Positions 1 through 6,418 of a DNA stretch of 8,431 nt are shown piece by piece. Position numbers and translations under genes: made by a program. Source of the DNA: JAKFWF01 sp031365375 (GTDB taxonomy: Bacteria > Pseudomonadota > Alphaproteobacteria > Rhizobiales > Hyphomicrobiaceae); NCBI GenBank assembly GCA_031365375.1, contig JANLXZ010000134.1, positions 1-8,431 of the forward strand. The letters run 5' to 3'. How positions within the stretch are numbered: position 1 is the first letter of the stretch; each line of letters begins with the position of its first letter. The notes below the pieces were generated by a model. That model saw only the letters and a list, made by a program, of their open reading frames with translations. It ran no database searches and was not told where the DNA came from.

Positions 1-404
1 TCATCGCCTCGCCAGGATTTCGATCCCTGACGTCCGGCCCCTCGTCCGGTTACCCGGACTCGAAGCCGCGTCCCGCTGCGATGACGTGTTGTCCGCCGCA
101 CGTCCCGCCCATCCGAAGCGGAACAGAGCTAGCGTGCGTAATCGCTAACCCGCAGGGGAGACACAGGGAGCTTAGGCCCAGCCTCGTCATCGCTCATCCG
201 AAAGTGGGTGGCCCCACTCCGGCACGGATACGATCCTCACGGACGGTCTCCATGTTCGGCACCACGTAACCGCCAGCACACGTCTACGCTCCCGGGTGGT
301 GCCCGACACGAGAACTATCGCACAGGTTCGAAGAGCGGGGATAACTTTGCAGGAGCGAATGTTGCCGACGTGGTGAATGCAGTCATCTGACGCGAAATTT
401 GTAG

Positions 405-460
405 GTCGGCTAGAGCGATCTTGCGAGCGACCTTTCGGGAGTCCCTTTAGGGGAGCCGAC
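405..460. repeat. Inverted repeat closing a potential hairpin domain
   Basis: GTCGGCT (405-411) pairs perfectly with AGCCGAC (454-460). Inside the 42-base loop, CCC TTTA GGG (443-452) can form a smaller hairpin. No flanking T-run is present, so it is not a typical terminator. The role is unknown. Confidence 0.4.
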
Positions 461-485
461 ATCACGGTGGTGAAAGGACCATCAT

Positions 486-524
486 GGCAGCCCTCGCTGC
501 CCAGGGGGTGCCGTGCGCGAGGGC
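486..524. repeat. Two overlapping, mutually exclusive inverted repeats
   Basis: GGCAGC (486-491) and GCTGCC (496-501) form a perfect 6-base stem with a 4-base loop. GCCCTCGC (490-497) and GCGAGGGC (517-524) form a perfect 8-base stem with a 19-base loop. The two stems share bases 490-491 and 496-497, so only one can form at a time. The pairing is seen in the sequence; any switching function is inference. Confidence 0.45.
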
Positions 525-534
525 CAAGCGGAGC

Positions 535-597
535 GCGACCCAACTCGAATTGACAACGCTCGTGAATGTTGGGTCGCACTACGTTTGACCCAACCTA
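535..597. repeat. REP-like palindromic element with alternative pairings
   Basis: GCGACCCAAC (535-544) and GTTGGGTCGC (568-577) form a perfect 10-base stem. The central arm can instead pair as GTTGGGTC (568-575) with GACCCAAC (587-594). Read on the minus strand, the right-hand hairpin begins GTAGGTTGGGT and ends ACCCAACAT. That pattern resembles the GTAGGTTGGGT...ACCCAAC palindromes I know as repeated intergenic elements in many proteobacteria. Only one locus is visible here, so the dispersed nature is inferred from resemblance. Confidence 0.5.
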
Positions 598-630
598 CAG
601 TTCTACCGAATCACGTCGGGCCGAACGCAA

Positions 631-655
631 AAAGAGCCGCCGAAGGCGGCTCTTT
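631..655 (-). terminator. Rho-independent terminator of the porin gene
   Basis: An 11-base perfect inverted repeat (631-641 and 645-655) encloses a 3-base loop. Read on the minus strand it gives a GC-rich stem capped by a stable C-TTC-G loop, with TTTTT at its 3' side followed by GCG. It lies 26 bases past the porin stop codon, the expected place and orientation for termination of porin mRNA. The plus strand also ends in a short T-run, so it may work weakly in both directions. Confidence 0.9.
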
Positions 656-681
656 CCGTTTGGTTCGATTAGTCCGCGATA

Positions 682-2121
682 TCAGAAGCGGATGATCGCG
701 CCAGCCATCACAGCATCGAAGTCTTTGATGTTGGCATTGGACGATATCGTTCCCAGGTTATTGGTCGTCGTAACATCTGCGCTGAAGTGGCGATAAGAAA
801 CGTAGATATCCATCGCAGCAGCAGAGACTTCCTGGTTGATGCCCAGGCCCCAGATATCAACATCTGATGACGAGAGGCAACCCGAACCGTTCTGGACGCC
901 AACGTTTGGATTGGTGACAGTGCCCGTAGGTGCACCAAAGGCGCAAGAGACGCCACCTTGGGTACCAGCAGGCGTATTGGCACCGTTAGTCAGGCCAGCG
1001 CCAGTCTCGTGACGAGCGTACTCGCCGTAGAGCGTGGTCTTACCAATTCCGAACCAATTGCGTTCGATACCACCGATGATCTGCCAGTAGGTATCCTCGT
1101 CCTTTACGCCGCGAATGTTACCATTGTTGGCGTATAGTTGCCGGCGGTTTTCGTCGGTGTACTGGGCGTAAGCACCAGTTAGGAACAGACCGGTGGGGAC
1201 GTGCATGATGCTCGCCGAACCGCTGATCACATGGCAATCGACAGTACTGACGCTGTTGTTACCAGCATTCAGATCAGCGCACTGGCTGCCGTCCGAACCG
1301 GTCTTACCAACATTGTCCCACTGCTGCTTGTAGCCAATACCTGCGGCAACACGCACGCCGTTGAATTCACCCGCGTAGCGCAGGGCCGTATCCCAGAAAT
1401 CATCTTCACCGTAGGCTGACGATGTTGTGAAGCCCATGTAGGTCGGCGAGACGTATCTGACGACAGCGTTACGATCGCCGTCGATGTTCCAGGCACCAGC
1501 AAAGCTAGGCGTGATGGAGTTCCACTTGTTGCTCGACAGCGTGCCGTTGGCATTGCGCAAGAAGAAGCCACCGATCCAAGCGTCGCCCGAACCGACCGTG
1601 TTCAAGTTGGCAAGGTTGATTTCGGTGATGCCATCCGTTGCGGATGAAGTCTTACCGACCCAAAGACGACCGAGCTGCTTGTTCTCTAACCACCAGGCGC
1701 TGTGACGAATGTCGATCTGGTTGGCGTTGGAACCGCCGCCTGGCGTTGTCTGGTTGCGGCTGCCTGAGTTGGCGTAACGAGCGCCGATTTCAAGCAGGTA
1801 ACCAGCTGACCAGTCGTTGCCGATTTTCGCGTCGCCGACGAAGCGGAAGCGCGTGCGTGAGTTGTTGTTTGAAACAACGTAAATGTTGTCCTCAAACCCA
1901 TCATCCCAGAAGATGACGGCTTCGTTGACTTGGCCCGAAACCGTGAGCGAAACCTTGCGATTACCCTTGCGGGCGGTCGTGGCTTCGAGTTCGGCAACGC
2001 GCTCTTCGAGGTCGGCGCAGCAGTTACCGCCGAGATCGGCAGCAAATGCGCCCGTACCAATCACCGACGCGATCGCAGCGATCGCGAGGCGGCTGGTTGA
2101 TTTTGTTAGGCTCCCAGTCAT
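682..2121 (-). CDS. Porin, alphaproteobacterial Porin_2 family
   Basis: This encodes a 479-residue outer-membrane porin, expected to be a trimeric 16-stranded beta-barrel allowing passive diffusion of small hydrophilic solutes. Residues 1-27 form a Sec signal peptide ending in GTGAFA before ADLGG. Residues 36-55 (DLEERVAELEATTARKGNRK) form the short coiled-coil-like stretch typical of Hyphomicrobiales porins. Alternating hydrophobic strands follow, and the protein ends in the aromatic barrel signature AGAIIRF with terminal Phe. Paired cysteines in two predicted loops (281/296 and 393/415) and Cys34-Cys35 just after the signal peptide could form disulfides. The ATG start is supported by GGAG (2130-2133) 8 bases upstream. 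The gene stands alone, with its own terminator and a long upstream region. The family is confident; substrate specificity cannot be read from the sequence. Confidence 0.93.
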   Translation of the reverse strand: MTGSLTKSTSRLAIAAIASVIGTGAFAADLGGNCCADLEERVAELEATTARKGNRKVSLTVSGQVNEAVIFWDDGFEDNIYVVSNNNSRTRFRFVGDAKIGNDWSAGYLLEIGARYANSGSRNQTTPGGGSNANQIDIRHSAWWLENKQLGRLWVGKTSSATDGITEINLANLNTVGSGDAWIGGFFLRNANGTLSSNKWNSITPSFAGAWNIDGDRNAVVRYVSPTYMGFTTSSAYGEDDFWDTALRYAGEFNGVRVAAGIGYKQQWDNVGKTGSDGSQCADLNAGNNSVSTVDCHVISGSASIMHVPTGLFLTGAYAQYTDENRRQLYANNGNIRGVKDEDTYWQIIGGIERNWFGIGKTTLYGEYARHETGAGLTNGANTPAGTQGGVSCAFGAPTGTVTNPNVGVQNGSGCLSSSDVDIWGLGINQEVSAAAMDIYVSYRHFSADVTTTNNLGTISSNANIKDFDAVMAGAIIRF

Positions 2122-2191
2122 TCGATATTCTCCAGTCTGTCTTTTTCAGTTTTTGTGCAGGAAGCAGCACGCGCTGCCCGGCGATGAGCCC

Positions 2192-2249
2192 CGTGTTCGG
2201 ATCGAACGGCACGCACGCGCGTGAGCGCACGCGGTTGGATCCGAACGCG
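2192..2249. repeat. Imperfect cruciform in the porin upstream region
   Basis: CGTGTTCGGATCGAAC (2192-2207) and GTTGGATCCGAACGCG (2234-2249) are inverted repeats matching at 14 of 16 positions, with a 9-base perfect core GTTCGGATC/GATCCGAAC. The loop contains a second perfect palindrome, CACGCGCGTG (2214-2223). It sits about 70-130 bases before the porin start. It could be a leader RNA hairpin or a repressor site. No T-run follows, so it is not a standard terminator. Confidence 0.5.
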
Positions 2250-2252
2250 GAC

Positions 2253-2276
2253 AACTGACGCTACTGAACTGACGCT
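2253..2276. repeat. Tandem 10-base direct repeat
   Basis: AACTGACGCT occurs at 2253-2262 and again at 2267-2276, a 14-base period. It sits immediately beside the cruciform arm ending at 2249. Direct repeats of this size upstream of a gene can be activator half-sites, but chance is not excluded. Confidence 0.35.
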
Positions 2277-2534
2277 TGAGAGGTACAAAGTGCGACGAAC
2301 ACTTGCTCGCCGGGCTTGCTCCCTGCGGATCAGCTGTCGGGCGATCAACCCTTCAACCATGTGATCCGGGGCGGGGCGCCCCTGTCGCACGACTCGTGAC
2401 AATGGATATTGGATAGTGCAGGGGATGCCCCCCGGCAAACGTCGTATTGGATTTCCCCAGCCGTTTGGGCGTGTATGTGACGGGAAAGCCACGAAAAGCT
2501 TCAGAGACACACTCAGTTTCGCGATTTGTTCTAC

Positions 2535-2571
2535 ATTTTATTGGGTCGAAGGCTGCGATTTCAATCGCAGC
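2535..2571 (-). promoter_or_regulatory. Candidate sigma-70-type promoter for the porin, overlapped by a hairpin
   Basis: On the minus strand, TTGAAA (plus 2559-2564) and TAAAAT (plus 2535-2540) are separated by 18 bases, close to the -35/-10 consensus. The -35 lies inside a perfect inverted repeat, GCTGCGATT (2552-2560) and AATCGCAGC (2563-2571), which could be an operator or a weak terminator hairpin for the aldolase transcript. If active, it would give a porin leader of roughly 400 bases. This is a visual match only. Confidence 0.35.
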
Positions 2572-2669
2572 ACTTCTTCACGTCAGTGGGAAAATCCGCT
2601 TTTGTCCCGACTCGCGGCTCCGATCGAGCGGAAATTCGAGTCGTGATCCAGGGTCCCTGCGAGACATTT

Positions 2670-3737
2670 TCACCCGAACTTCGGATCCAACTCGCCCTTG
2701 GCGTACCGCTTGGCCATGTCGGCAACGGTGATGACGCGTTTGATCTTGCTGGCTTGGCCGGCAGTGTTGAACTCTTGCAGGCGCTGCTTGCAGAGCTTCG
2801 CCATGGCATCCATCGCCGGCTTCAGATACTTGCGCGGATCGAACTCGCCCGGCTCCTCCGACAGCACGCGGCGGATCTGGCCGGTCATCGCCATGCGGTT
2901 GTCGGTATCGATGTTGATCTTGCGTACGCCGTTCTTGATGCCGCGCTGGATTTCCGCGACCGGCACGCCCCAGGTCGGCTTCATCTTGCCGCCGAACTTG
3001 TTGATGATCGCCTGCAAATCCTCCGGCACCGACGAGGAACCATGCATGACAAGGTGCGTGTTCGGCAGCTTCTGGTGAATCTCCTCGATCACGTTCATCG
3101 CGAGAACCTTGCCGTCGGGCTTGCGAGAGAATTTGTACGCGCCGTGGCTGGTCCCCATCGCGATCGCCAACGCATCAACCTTGGTCTCTTTGACGAACTT
3201 CACCGCTTCGTCAGGGTTCGTCAGAAGCTGGTCGTGGGAGAGCTTTCCTTCCGCTCCATGACCGTCTTCCTTGTCGCCCATCCCGGTTTCGAGGCTGCCG
3301 AGCACACCCAACTCGCCTTCTACCGAGATGCCGCCAAGATGCGCCATGTCGGTGATGGCCTTGGTGACGCCGACGTTGTAATCCCAATCGGCGGCCGACT
3401 TGCCGTCGGCCTTGAGCGAACCATCCATCATCACGGACGTGAAGCCCGCCTGGATCGCCGTCATACACGTGGCGGGTTCATTGCCGTGGTCGAGATGAAC
3501 GCAGACAGGGATGTGCGGGTAGATTTCGGTAACGGCGTCCATCATGTGCTTGAGCATGATGTCGTTGGCGTAGGAGCGCGCGCCGCGGCTCGCCTGGATG
3601 ATCACCGGCGCATCGACGGCGTTGGCGGCCTCCATGATGGCCAGCGCCTGTTCCATATTGTTGATATTGAATGCCGGCACGCCGTAGCTGTGTTCGGCTG
3701 CATGGTCGAGAAGTTGACGGAGCGTGATGCGGGCCAT
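2670..3737 (-). CDS. fba: Class II fructose-bisphosphate aldolase, Calvin cycle subtype
   Basis: This 355-residue, metal-dependent cytosolic enzyme reversibly cleaves fructose 1,6-bisphosphate into dihydroxyacetone phosphate and glyceraldehyde 3-phosphate, in glycolysis/gluconeogenesis and, where present, the Calvin cycle. Visible family motifs are HLDHG (81-85; Asp83 as proton-transfer residue, His84 as zinc ligand), GELGVLGSLE (141-150), GTSHGAY (195-201; His198 as zinc ligand), MHGSSSVP (231-238; His232 as zinc ligand) and NIDTDNR (275-281) for phosphate binding. Length and the C-terminal part match the Calvin-cycle subtype (CbbA/Fba) rather than the E. coli FbaA form. The ATG start has AAGGAA (3746-3751) 8 bases upstream. 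The SDR gene lies 93 bases upstream on the same strand. No other Calvin-cycle gene (cbbL, cbbP, tkt) is in view, so a general glycolytic/gluconeogenic role is equally possible. Confidence 0.96.
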   Translation of the reverse strand: MARITLRQLLDHAAEHSYGVPAFNINNMEQALAIMEAANAVDAPVIIQASRGARSYANDIMLKHMMDAVTEIYPHIPVCVHLDHGNEPATCMTAIQAGFTSVMMDGSLKADGKSAADWDYNVGVTKAITDMAHLGGISVEGELGVLGSLETGMGDKEDGHGAEGKLSHDQLLTNPDEAVKFVKETKVDALAIAMGTSHGAYKFSRKPDGKVLAMNVIEEIHQKLPNTHLVMHGSSSVPEDLQAIINKFGGKMKPTWGVPVAEIQRGIKNGVRKINIDTDNRMAMTGQIRRVLSEEPGEFDPRKYLKPAMDAMAKLCKQRLQEFNTAGQASKIKRVITVADMAKRYAKGELDPKFG

Positions 3738-3795
3738 GGCTGATGTTCCTTCGTGAACAGTGGCTTAGATTGGGAATATGACGCTTCGTTTAACG

Positions 3796-3836
3796 GGTTG
3801 ACGCACACTCCGGCAAGGGTCGGGGCGTCGTCAACC
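3796..3836. repeat. Inverted repeat across the SDR stop codon
   Basis: GGTTGACG (3796-3803) and CGTCAACC (3829-3836) form a perfect 8-base stem around a 25-base GC-rich loop, overlapping the SDR stop codon. There is no T-run on the minus strand, so it is at best a weak terminator or an mRNA stability hairpin between the SDR and aldolase genes. Confidence 0.3.
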
Positions 3837-4607
3837 AACAACAGAGTAACCGCCGTCGATCGGAATGGCGGTACCCGTTACGAAATCGGACGCCGGGCTG
3901 GATAGAAACACCGCGATACCCTCGAAATCATCGGGACTACCCCAGCGGCCGGTCGGTGACCGGCCGATCACACGCTCATGTAGCCCGGGCACGTCGCGCC
4001 GGGCGGCGCGTGTCAGGTCGGTTTCGATCCAGCCGGGCAAAATGGCGTTGACCTGGATGTTGTCCTTGGCCCACGCGACGGCGAGAGATCGCGTCATTTG
4101 CACGATGCCGCCCTTAGTGGCCGCATAGGCCGACGCGAATGGCGAGCCGAAAATCGACATCATCGAGCCGGTGGTGATGATTTTGCCGCCGCCAGCCGCC
4201 TGCATGATCGGGTAGGCTGCCTGCGCGCCGAAAAACGGACCGTTGAGATTGGTATCGAGAATCGTTTGCCATTCGACGGGCGAATAATCCTGCGGTTGCT
4301 TTCGGATATTGATGCCCGCGTTGGCGATCAAGATGTTGAGACGCCCAAACTTCGCGACGGTGGCTTCGACTGCTGCCTTGGCCACTTCCGGTTTCGCGAT
4401 GTCACCGTCGAATGTTGCCGTTTTGGCGCCGAGCGTGGCAAGTTCGTCCGCGGCTGCCTTCGACTTCTCGCCGTTGCGGCCAGCAATCATAATTGTCGCG
4501 CCTGCTTTAGCGAGGCCGCGCGCCATGCCGAGACCTATGCCACCATTTCCGCCCGTGACGAGAGCGACCTTGTTAGTCAAATCGAAGGCTGGATTTCTAG
4601 CGATCAC
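3831..4607 (-). CDS. SDR family NAD(P)-dependent oxidoreductase
   Basis: This is a 258-residue classical short-chain dehydrogenase/reductase, expected to be a soluble Rossmann-fold enzyme that oxidises an alcohol or reduces a ketone with NAD(P). It has the cofactor motif TGGNGGIG (18-25), NAG (96-98), and the catalytic tetrad Asn120, Ser148, Tyr161 and Lys165 in YAATK. PGWIETDL (191-198) follows the usual PG motif. Overall it resembles the gluconate 5-dehydrogenase/2-deoxy-D-gluconate 3-dehydrogenase (KduD-like) and FabG-like branch, but the substrate cannot be set from sequence alone. The start is GTG, supported by AAGGGAG (4615-4621) 7 bases upstream. It precedes the aldolase gene on the same strand, so co-transcription in sugar metabolism is possible. 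The divergent spacer at 4608-4731 must hold its promoter. Confidence 0.92.
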   Translation of the reverse strand: MIARNPAFDLTNKVALVTGGNGGIGLGMARGLAKAGATIMIAGRNGEKSKAAADELATLGAKTATFDGDIAKPEVAKAAVEATVAKFGRLNILIANAGINIRKQPQDYSPVEWQTILDTNLNGPFFGAQAAYPIMQAAGGGKIITTGSMMSIFGSPFASAYAATKGGIVQMTRSLAVAWAKDNIQVNAILPGWIETDLTRAARRDVPGLHERVIGRSPTGRWGSPDDFEGIAVFLSSPASDFVTGTAIPIDGGYSVVG

Positions 4608-4731
4608 AGCGAAACTCCCTTGTGCAGGCGATACATGCGTACAACTTGATCGGATATCTCTACCATGGTTGAGGATTGTTGCAGTAGGATCGATCCCGCG
4701 ATCTGATCTGCTTTCACGTTTGGGGTGTCAC
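4608..4731. promoter_or_regulatory. Divergent promoter spacer between SDR and YkgJ genes
   Basis: This 124-base spacer must contain promoters for both divergent units unless one is read from further away. It holds a 10-base palindrome GGATCGATCC (4687-4696), followed by two more GATC tetramers by about 4710. An imperfect pair TTGTGC (4620-4625) / GTACAA (4639-4644) sits just upstream of the SDR ribosome-binding site. No strong -35/-10 pair was found on either strand. Confidence 0.4.
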
Positions 4732-5109
4732 GTGCGGCTTGCCTACGATTGTTCGAAGTGCCCAGGCTATTGCTGTTCCTACCCCGTCATTCAGCTGACC
4801 AAGCCGGATGTGACGAGGCTCGCCCGCCATTTCAAGTTGACGCCAGAAGCGGCAGAGAAACGTTTCACCAAAAGCGCGCACGGCTATAAGCGGGTGATGC
4901 GTCGTAAGAAAGATCAACATTTCGGACGCATCTGCCAGTTCTTCGACACGCAAAAGCGCCGCTGCACAGTTTATGTGGCAAGGCCATCGGTGTGCCGGAG
5001 CTTTCCCACCTCGACCCGGTGTGGCTATTACGACTTTTTGTCTTTCGAGCGTAAGCATCAGAAAGACCCCGATGCTGTCGCCACGACCGAGAATGGTCAA
5101 TGGAGTTGA
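4732..5109 (+). CDS. YkgJ family cysteine-cluster protein
   Basis: This 125-residue soluble protein belongs to the CxxCxxxCC (YkgJ/UPF0153-like) family, predicted to bind zinc or iron. Eight cysteines lie at residues 7, 10, 14, 15, 68, 78, 88 and 97. The N-terminal cluster is CSKCPGYCC, and the C-terminal half carries the spaced series RICQF, RRCTVY, RPSVCRSFP and RCGYYDF. The biochemical role of the family is not established. The frame stays open well upstream, but the family usually begins just before the first cysteine pair. I chose GTG at 4732, with GGGG (4722-4725) 6 bases upstream; TTG at 4720 is an alternative. It is divergent from the SDR gene and followed after 28 bases by an MFS transporter, probably in one operon. 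The family call is firm; the function is unknown. Confidence 0.88.
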   Translation: MRLAYDCSKCPGYCCSYPVIQLTKPDVTRLARHFKLTPEAAEKRFTKSAHGYKRVMRRKKDQHFGRICQFFDTQKRRCTVYVARPSVCRSFPTSTRCGYYDFLSFERKHQKDPDAVATTENGQWS

Positions 5110-5137
5110 CTGACGTCGCGCGCGGTGGGCCGATGCA

Positions 5138-6412
5138 ATGACGCCCGGTGCACCGCATGCTTCGGCCATGACGGCGCCGCCGACCACCCGATTTTTAGGC
5201 GCGATCCTCCTCCTCATGTTCGTCATGAACATGATCGGCCGCGGCGTCACCGAAACGTTTGCGGTGTTCCTGTTACCCGTTGAGCAATCGTTCCAAGCCT
5301 CGCGCTCCGAAATGCTGCTGACGTACGCGATATTCAATCTCGTCTATGGATTGGCTTCCCCTTTTACCGGACAATTGATCGATCGCGCCGGTCCTCGCGC
5401 TGCCTATGCCCTGGGCCTTACGACGCTTGGATGTGGATATCTGGTTGCTGGGTCGGCAAAGACACTCTCGAGCTACTACCTCGGCGTCGGCGTGATGGGC
5501 GGGCTTGGCGCCGCGAGCCTCGGCATGGTGGTCGCGTCAAGCATCATGAGCCGCTGGTTCGAACGGCGGTTGGGTGCGATTATGGCGGTGCCTTACGCGG
5601 CGTTGGGTGCAGGCATGTTGCTGATCCCGCCAGCGTCGCAATTGCTGATGGAGCGGATGTCTTGGGGGCAAGCCTATCATGTCCTCGGATGGTGCGTTCT
5701 CGCCATAATGCCGATCGTGTTGATGCTACCGTTGAAGCGTGTCGGCGCGGGATCGGCTGGCTGGCAAGCGGGTCGCGCTGCGGCCGCAGATGGCGGAGAT
5801 AGCGGCTGGACGTTGAGCCGAGCAACGCGCACGCAAGCGTTCTGGCGGCTGTTTTGCGCATACTTCGCCACTTCCGTAGCGTCCTATGCGGTGGCGCCGC
5901 AAATGGTTGCCTACCTCGTCGAACAAGGCTTTGATCGCTTGCTTGCCGCCAGCGCTTTTGGCATGACAGGGGCTTGCTCGGCGATCGGCATCGTTGCCAT
6001 GGGCGCGATTTCGGATCGGATCGGCAGACGGTCTGCGGCGCTGATCTCTTACGTCTCGTCGATTGCCGGCGTTCTGGCATTGATATCGGTTGCGGCGCTG
6101 CAAGCATTTTGGCCGGTTTATGGTTTTGTTCTGCTGTTCGGCCTGATGCAGGGCGTGCGTGGACCGATCATACTGGCACTCGTCGCAACCGTGTTTCGCG
6201 GCGGATCGGTCGGCGGCATTTTCGGCGCATTGACGGTAGCGCCGGGCCTTGGCGCGGCGATCGGCGCATGGGGATCAGGCTACTTGCACGATCTTACAGG
6301 TGGTTACGCTGCCTCTTTTTCTCTCGGCATTGCTGGCAGCGTGGTCGGGATGTTTTTGTTCTGGCTGTTTCCGCGCGTCGGCGATGAAGCGAAAGTTGTA
6401 TCGGCCGTTTGA
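5138..6412 (+). CDS. MFS transporter
   Basis: This is a 424-residue inner-membrane secondary transporter of the major facilitator superfamily with about 12 predicted transmembrane helices. The loop between helices 2 and 3 has the motif-A-like GQLIDRAGPR (78-87), and the matching loop in the second half has GAISDRIGRR (289-298). A hydrophilic central loop at about residues 200-233 separates the two halves. The pattern suits the monocarboxylate or oxalate/formate-antiporter-like branches, so a small organic acid is a plausible but unproven substrate. ATG at 5138 has GGTGGG nearby (5124-5129); ATG at 5168 is an alternative that loses only ten residues. It follows the YkgJ gene by 28 bases and probably shares its transcript. 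Its stop is 6 bases from the convergent bcsS-like stop, and no terminator hairpin is visible between them. Confidence 0.92.
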   Translation: MTPGAPHASAMTAPPTTRFLGAILLLMFVMNMIGRGVTETFAVFLLPVEQSFQASRSEMLLTYAIFNLVYGLASPFTGQLIDRAGPRAAYALGLTTLGCGYLVAGSAKTLSSYYLGVGVMGGLGAASLGMVVASSIMSRWFERRLGAIMAVPYAALGAGMLLIPPASQLLMERMSWGQAYHVLGWCVLAIMPIVLMLPLKRVGAGSAGWQAGRAAAADGGDSGWTLSRATRTQAFWRLFCAYFATSVASYAVAPQMVAYLVEQGFDRLLAASAFGMTGACSAIGIVAMGAISDRIGRRSAALISYVSSIAGVLALISVAALQAFWPVYGFVLLFGLMQGVRGPIILALVATVFRGGSVGGIFGALTVAPGLGAAIGAWGSGYLHDLTGGYAASFSLGIAGSVVGMFLFWLFPRVGDEAKVVSAV

Positions 6413-6418
6413 TCCAAT

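Larger units (their letters stand above)
1..630. other. Gene-free region, structured in its second half
   Basis: No reading frame here resembles a protein family I know. The open frames on both strands are short, rich in Arg, Pro and Ser, and lack convincing ribosome-binding sites. One plus-strand frame is open from the window edge to 269 and another to about 150, so a gene tail from outside the window cannot be excluded. From about 400 on, the region is dense in inverted repeats (405-411/454-460, 486-491/496-501, 490-497/517-524, 535-544/568-577, 568-575/587-594). No rRNA, tRNA, tmRNA, RNase P RNA or SRP RNA signature was recognised. It may be a spacer with a repeat element, a non-coding RNA, or a decayed gene; the sequence does not decide between these. 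Confidence 0.5.
2122..2669 (-). promoter_or_regulatory. Porin upstream region / long leader
   Basis: These 548 bases between the aldolase stop and the porin start hold no gene I can support. They contain a candidate promoter overlapping a hairpin (2535-2571), a near-palindrome TGTC-GC-ACGA-C-TCGTGACA (2383-2401), the palindrome GGGGCGCCCC (2373-2382), a tandem 10-base repeat (2253-2276), an imperfect cruciform (2192-2249) and the porin Shine-Dalgarno site. Porin genes are often controlled through long leaders and small RNAs, so regulation here is plausible. Function is inferred only from position and symmetry. Confidence 0.45.

Noticed and set aside
3..269. A plus-strand frame open from the window edge to a TAA at 267-269
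   Set aside because: It might be the tail of an upstream gene, but the translation is Pro/Ser/Arg-rich and unrecognisable, and another plus frame is also open for about 150 bases. It could not be supported as coding.
187..579. A 130-codon minus-strand frame in the gene-free region
   Set aside because: There is no recognisable domain, composition is scattered, and it runs through the inverted repeats at 405-577, so chance is more likely than a gene.
2118..2510. A 130-codon minus-strand frame whose TGA overlaps the porin ATG (ATGA)
   Set aside because: The stop-start overlap looks like translational coupling, but the GTG start has no ribosome-binding site, the product is Arg-rich with no recognisable domain or signal, and it overlies the inverted and direct repeats of the leader.
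2526..3743. A 405-codon open frame on the plus strand opposite the aldolase gene
   Set aside because: It is a mirror of the fba coding strand: the codon bias of a GC-rich gene leaves the opposite frame open. The protein is His-, Arg- and Asp-rich without any known domain, whereas the minus-strand product is an unmistakable aldolase.
4620..4644. TTGTGC...GTACAA as an operator in the SDR-YkgJ spacer
   Set aside because: Arms match at only 5 of 6 positions with a 13-base centre and overlap the SDR ribosome-binding region; too weak to list as a site.
4309..4731. The plus-strand frame of the YkgJ gene remains open upstream to 4309, suggesting a 266-residue protein
   Set aside because: The upstream part lies opposite the SDR gene and has Ala/Pro-rich shadow composition. 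The family starts just before the CxxC cluster, and GTG at 4732 has a usable ribosome-binding site.
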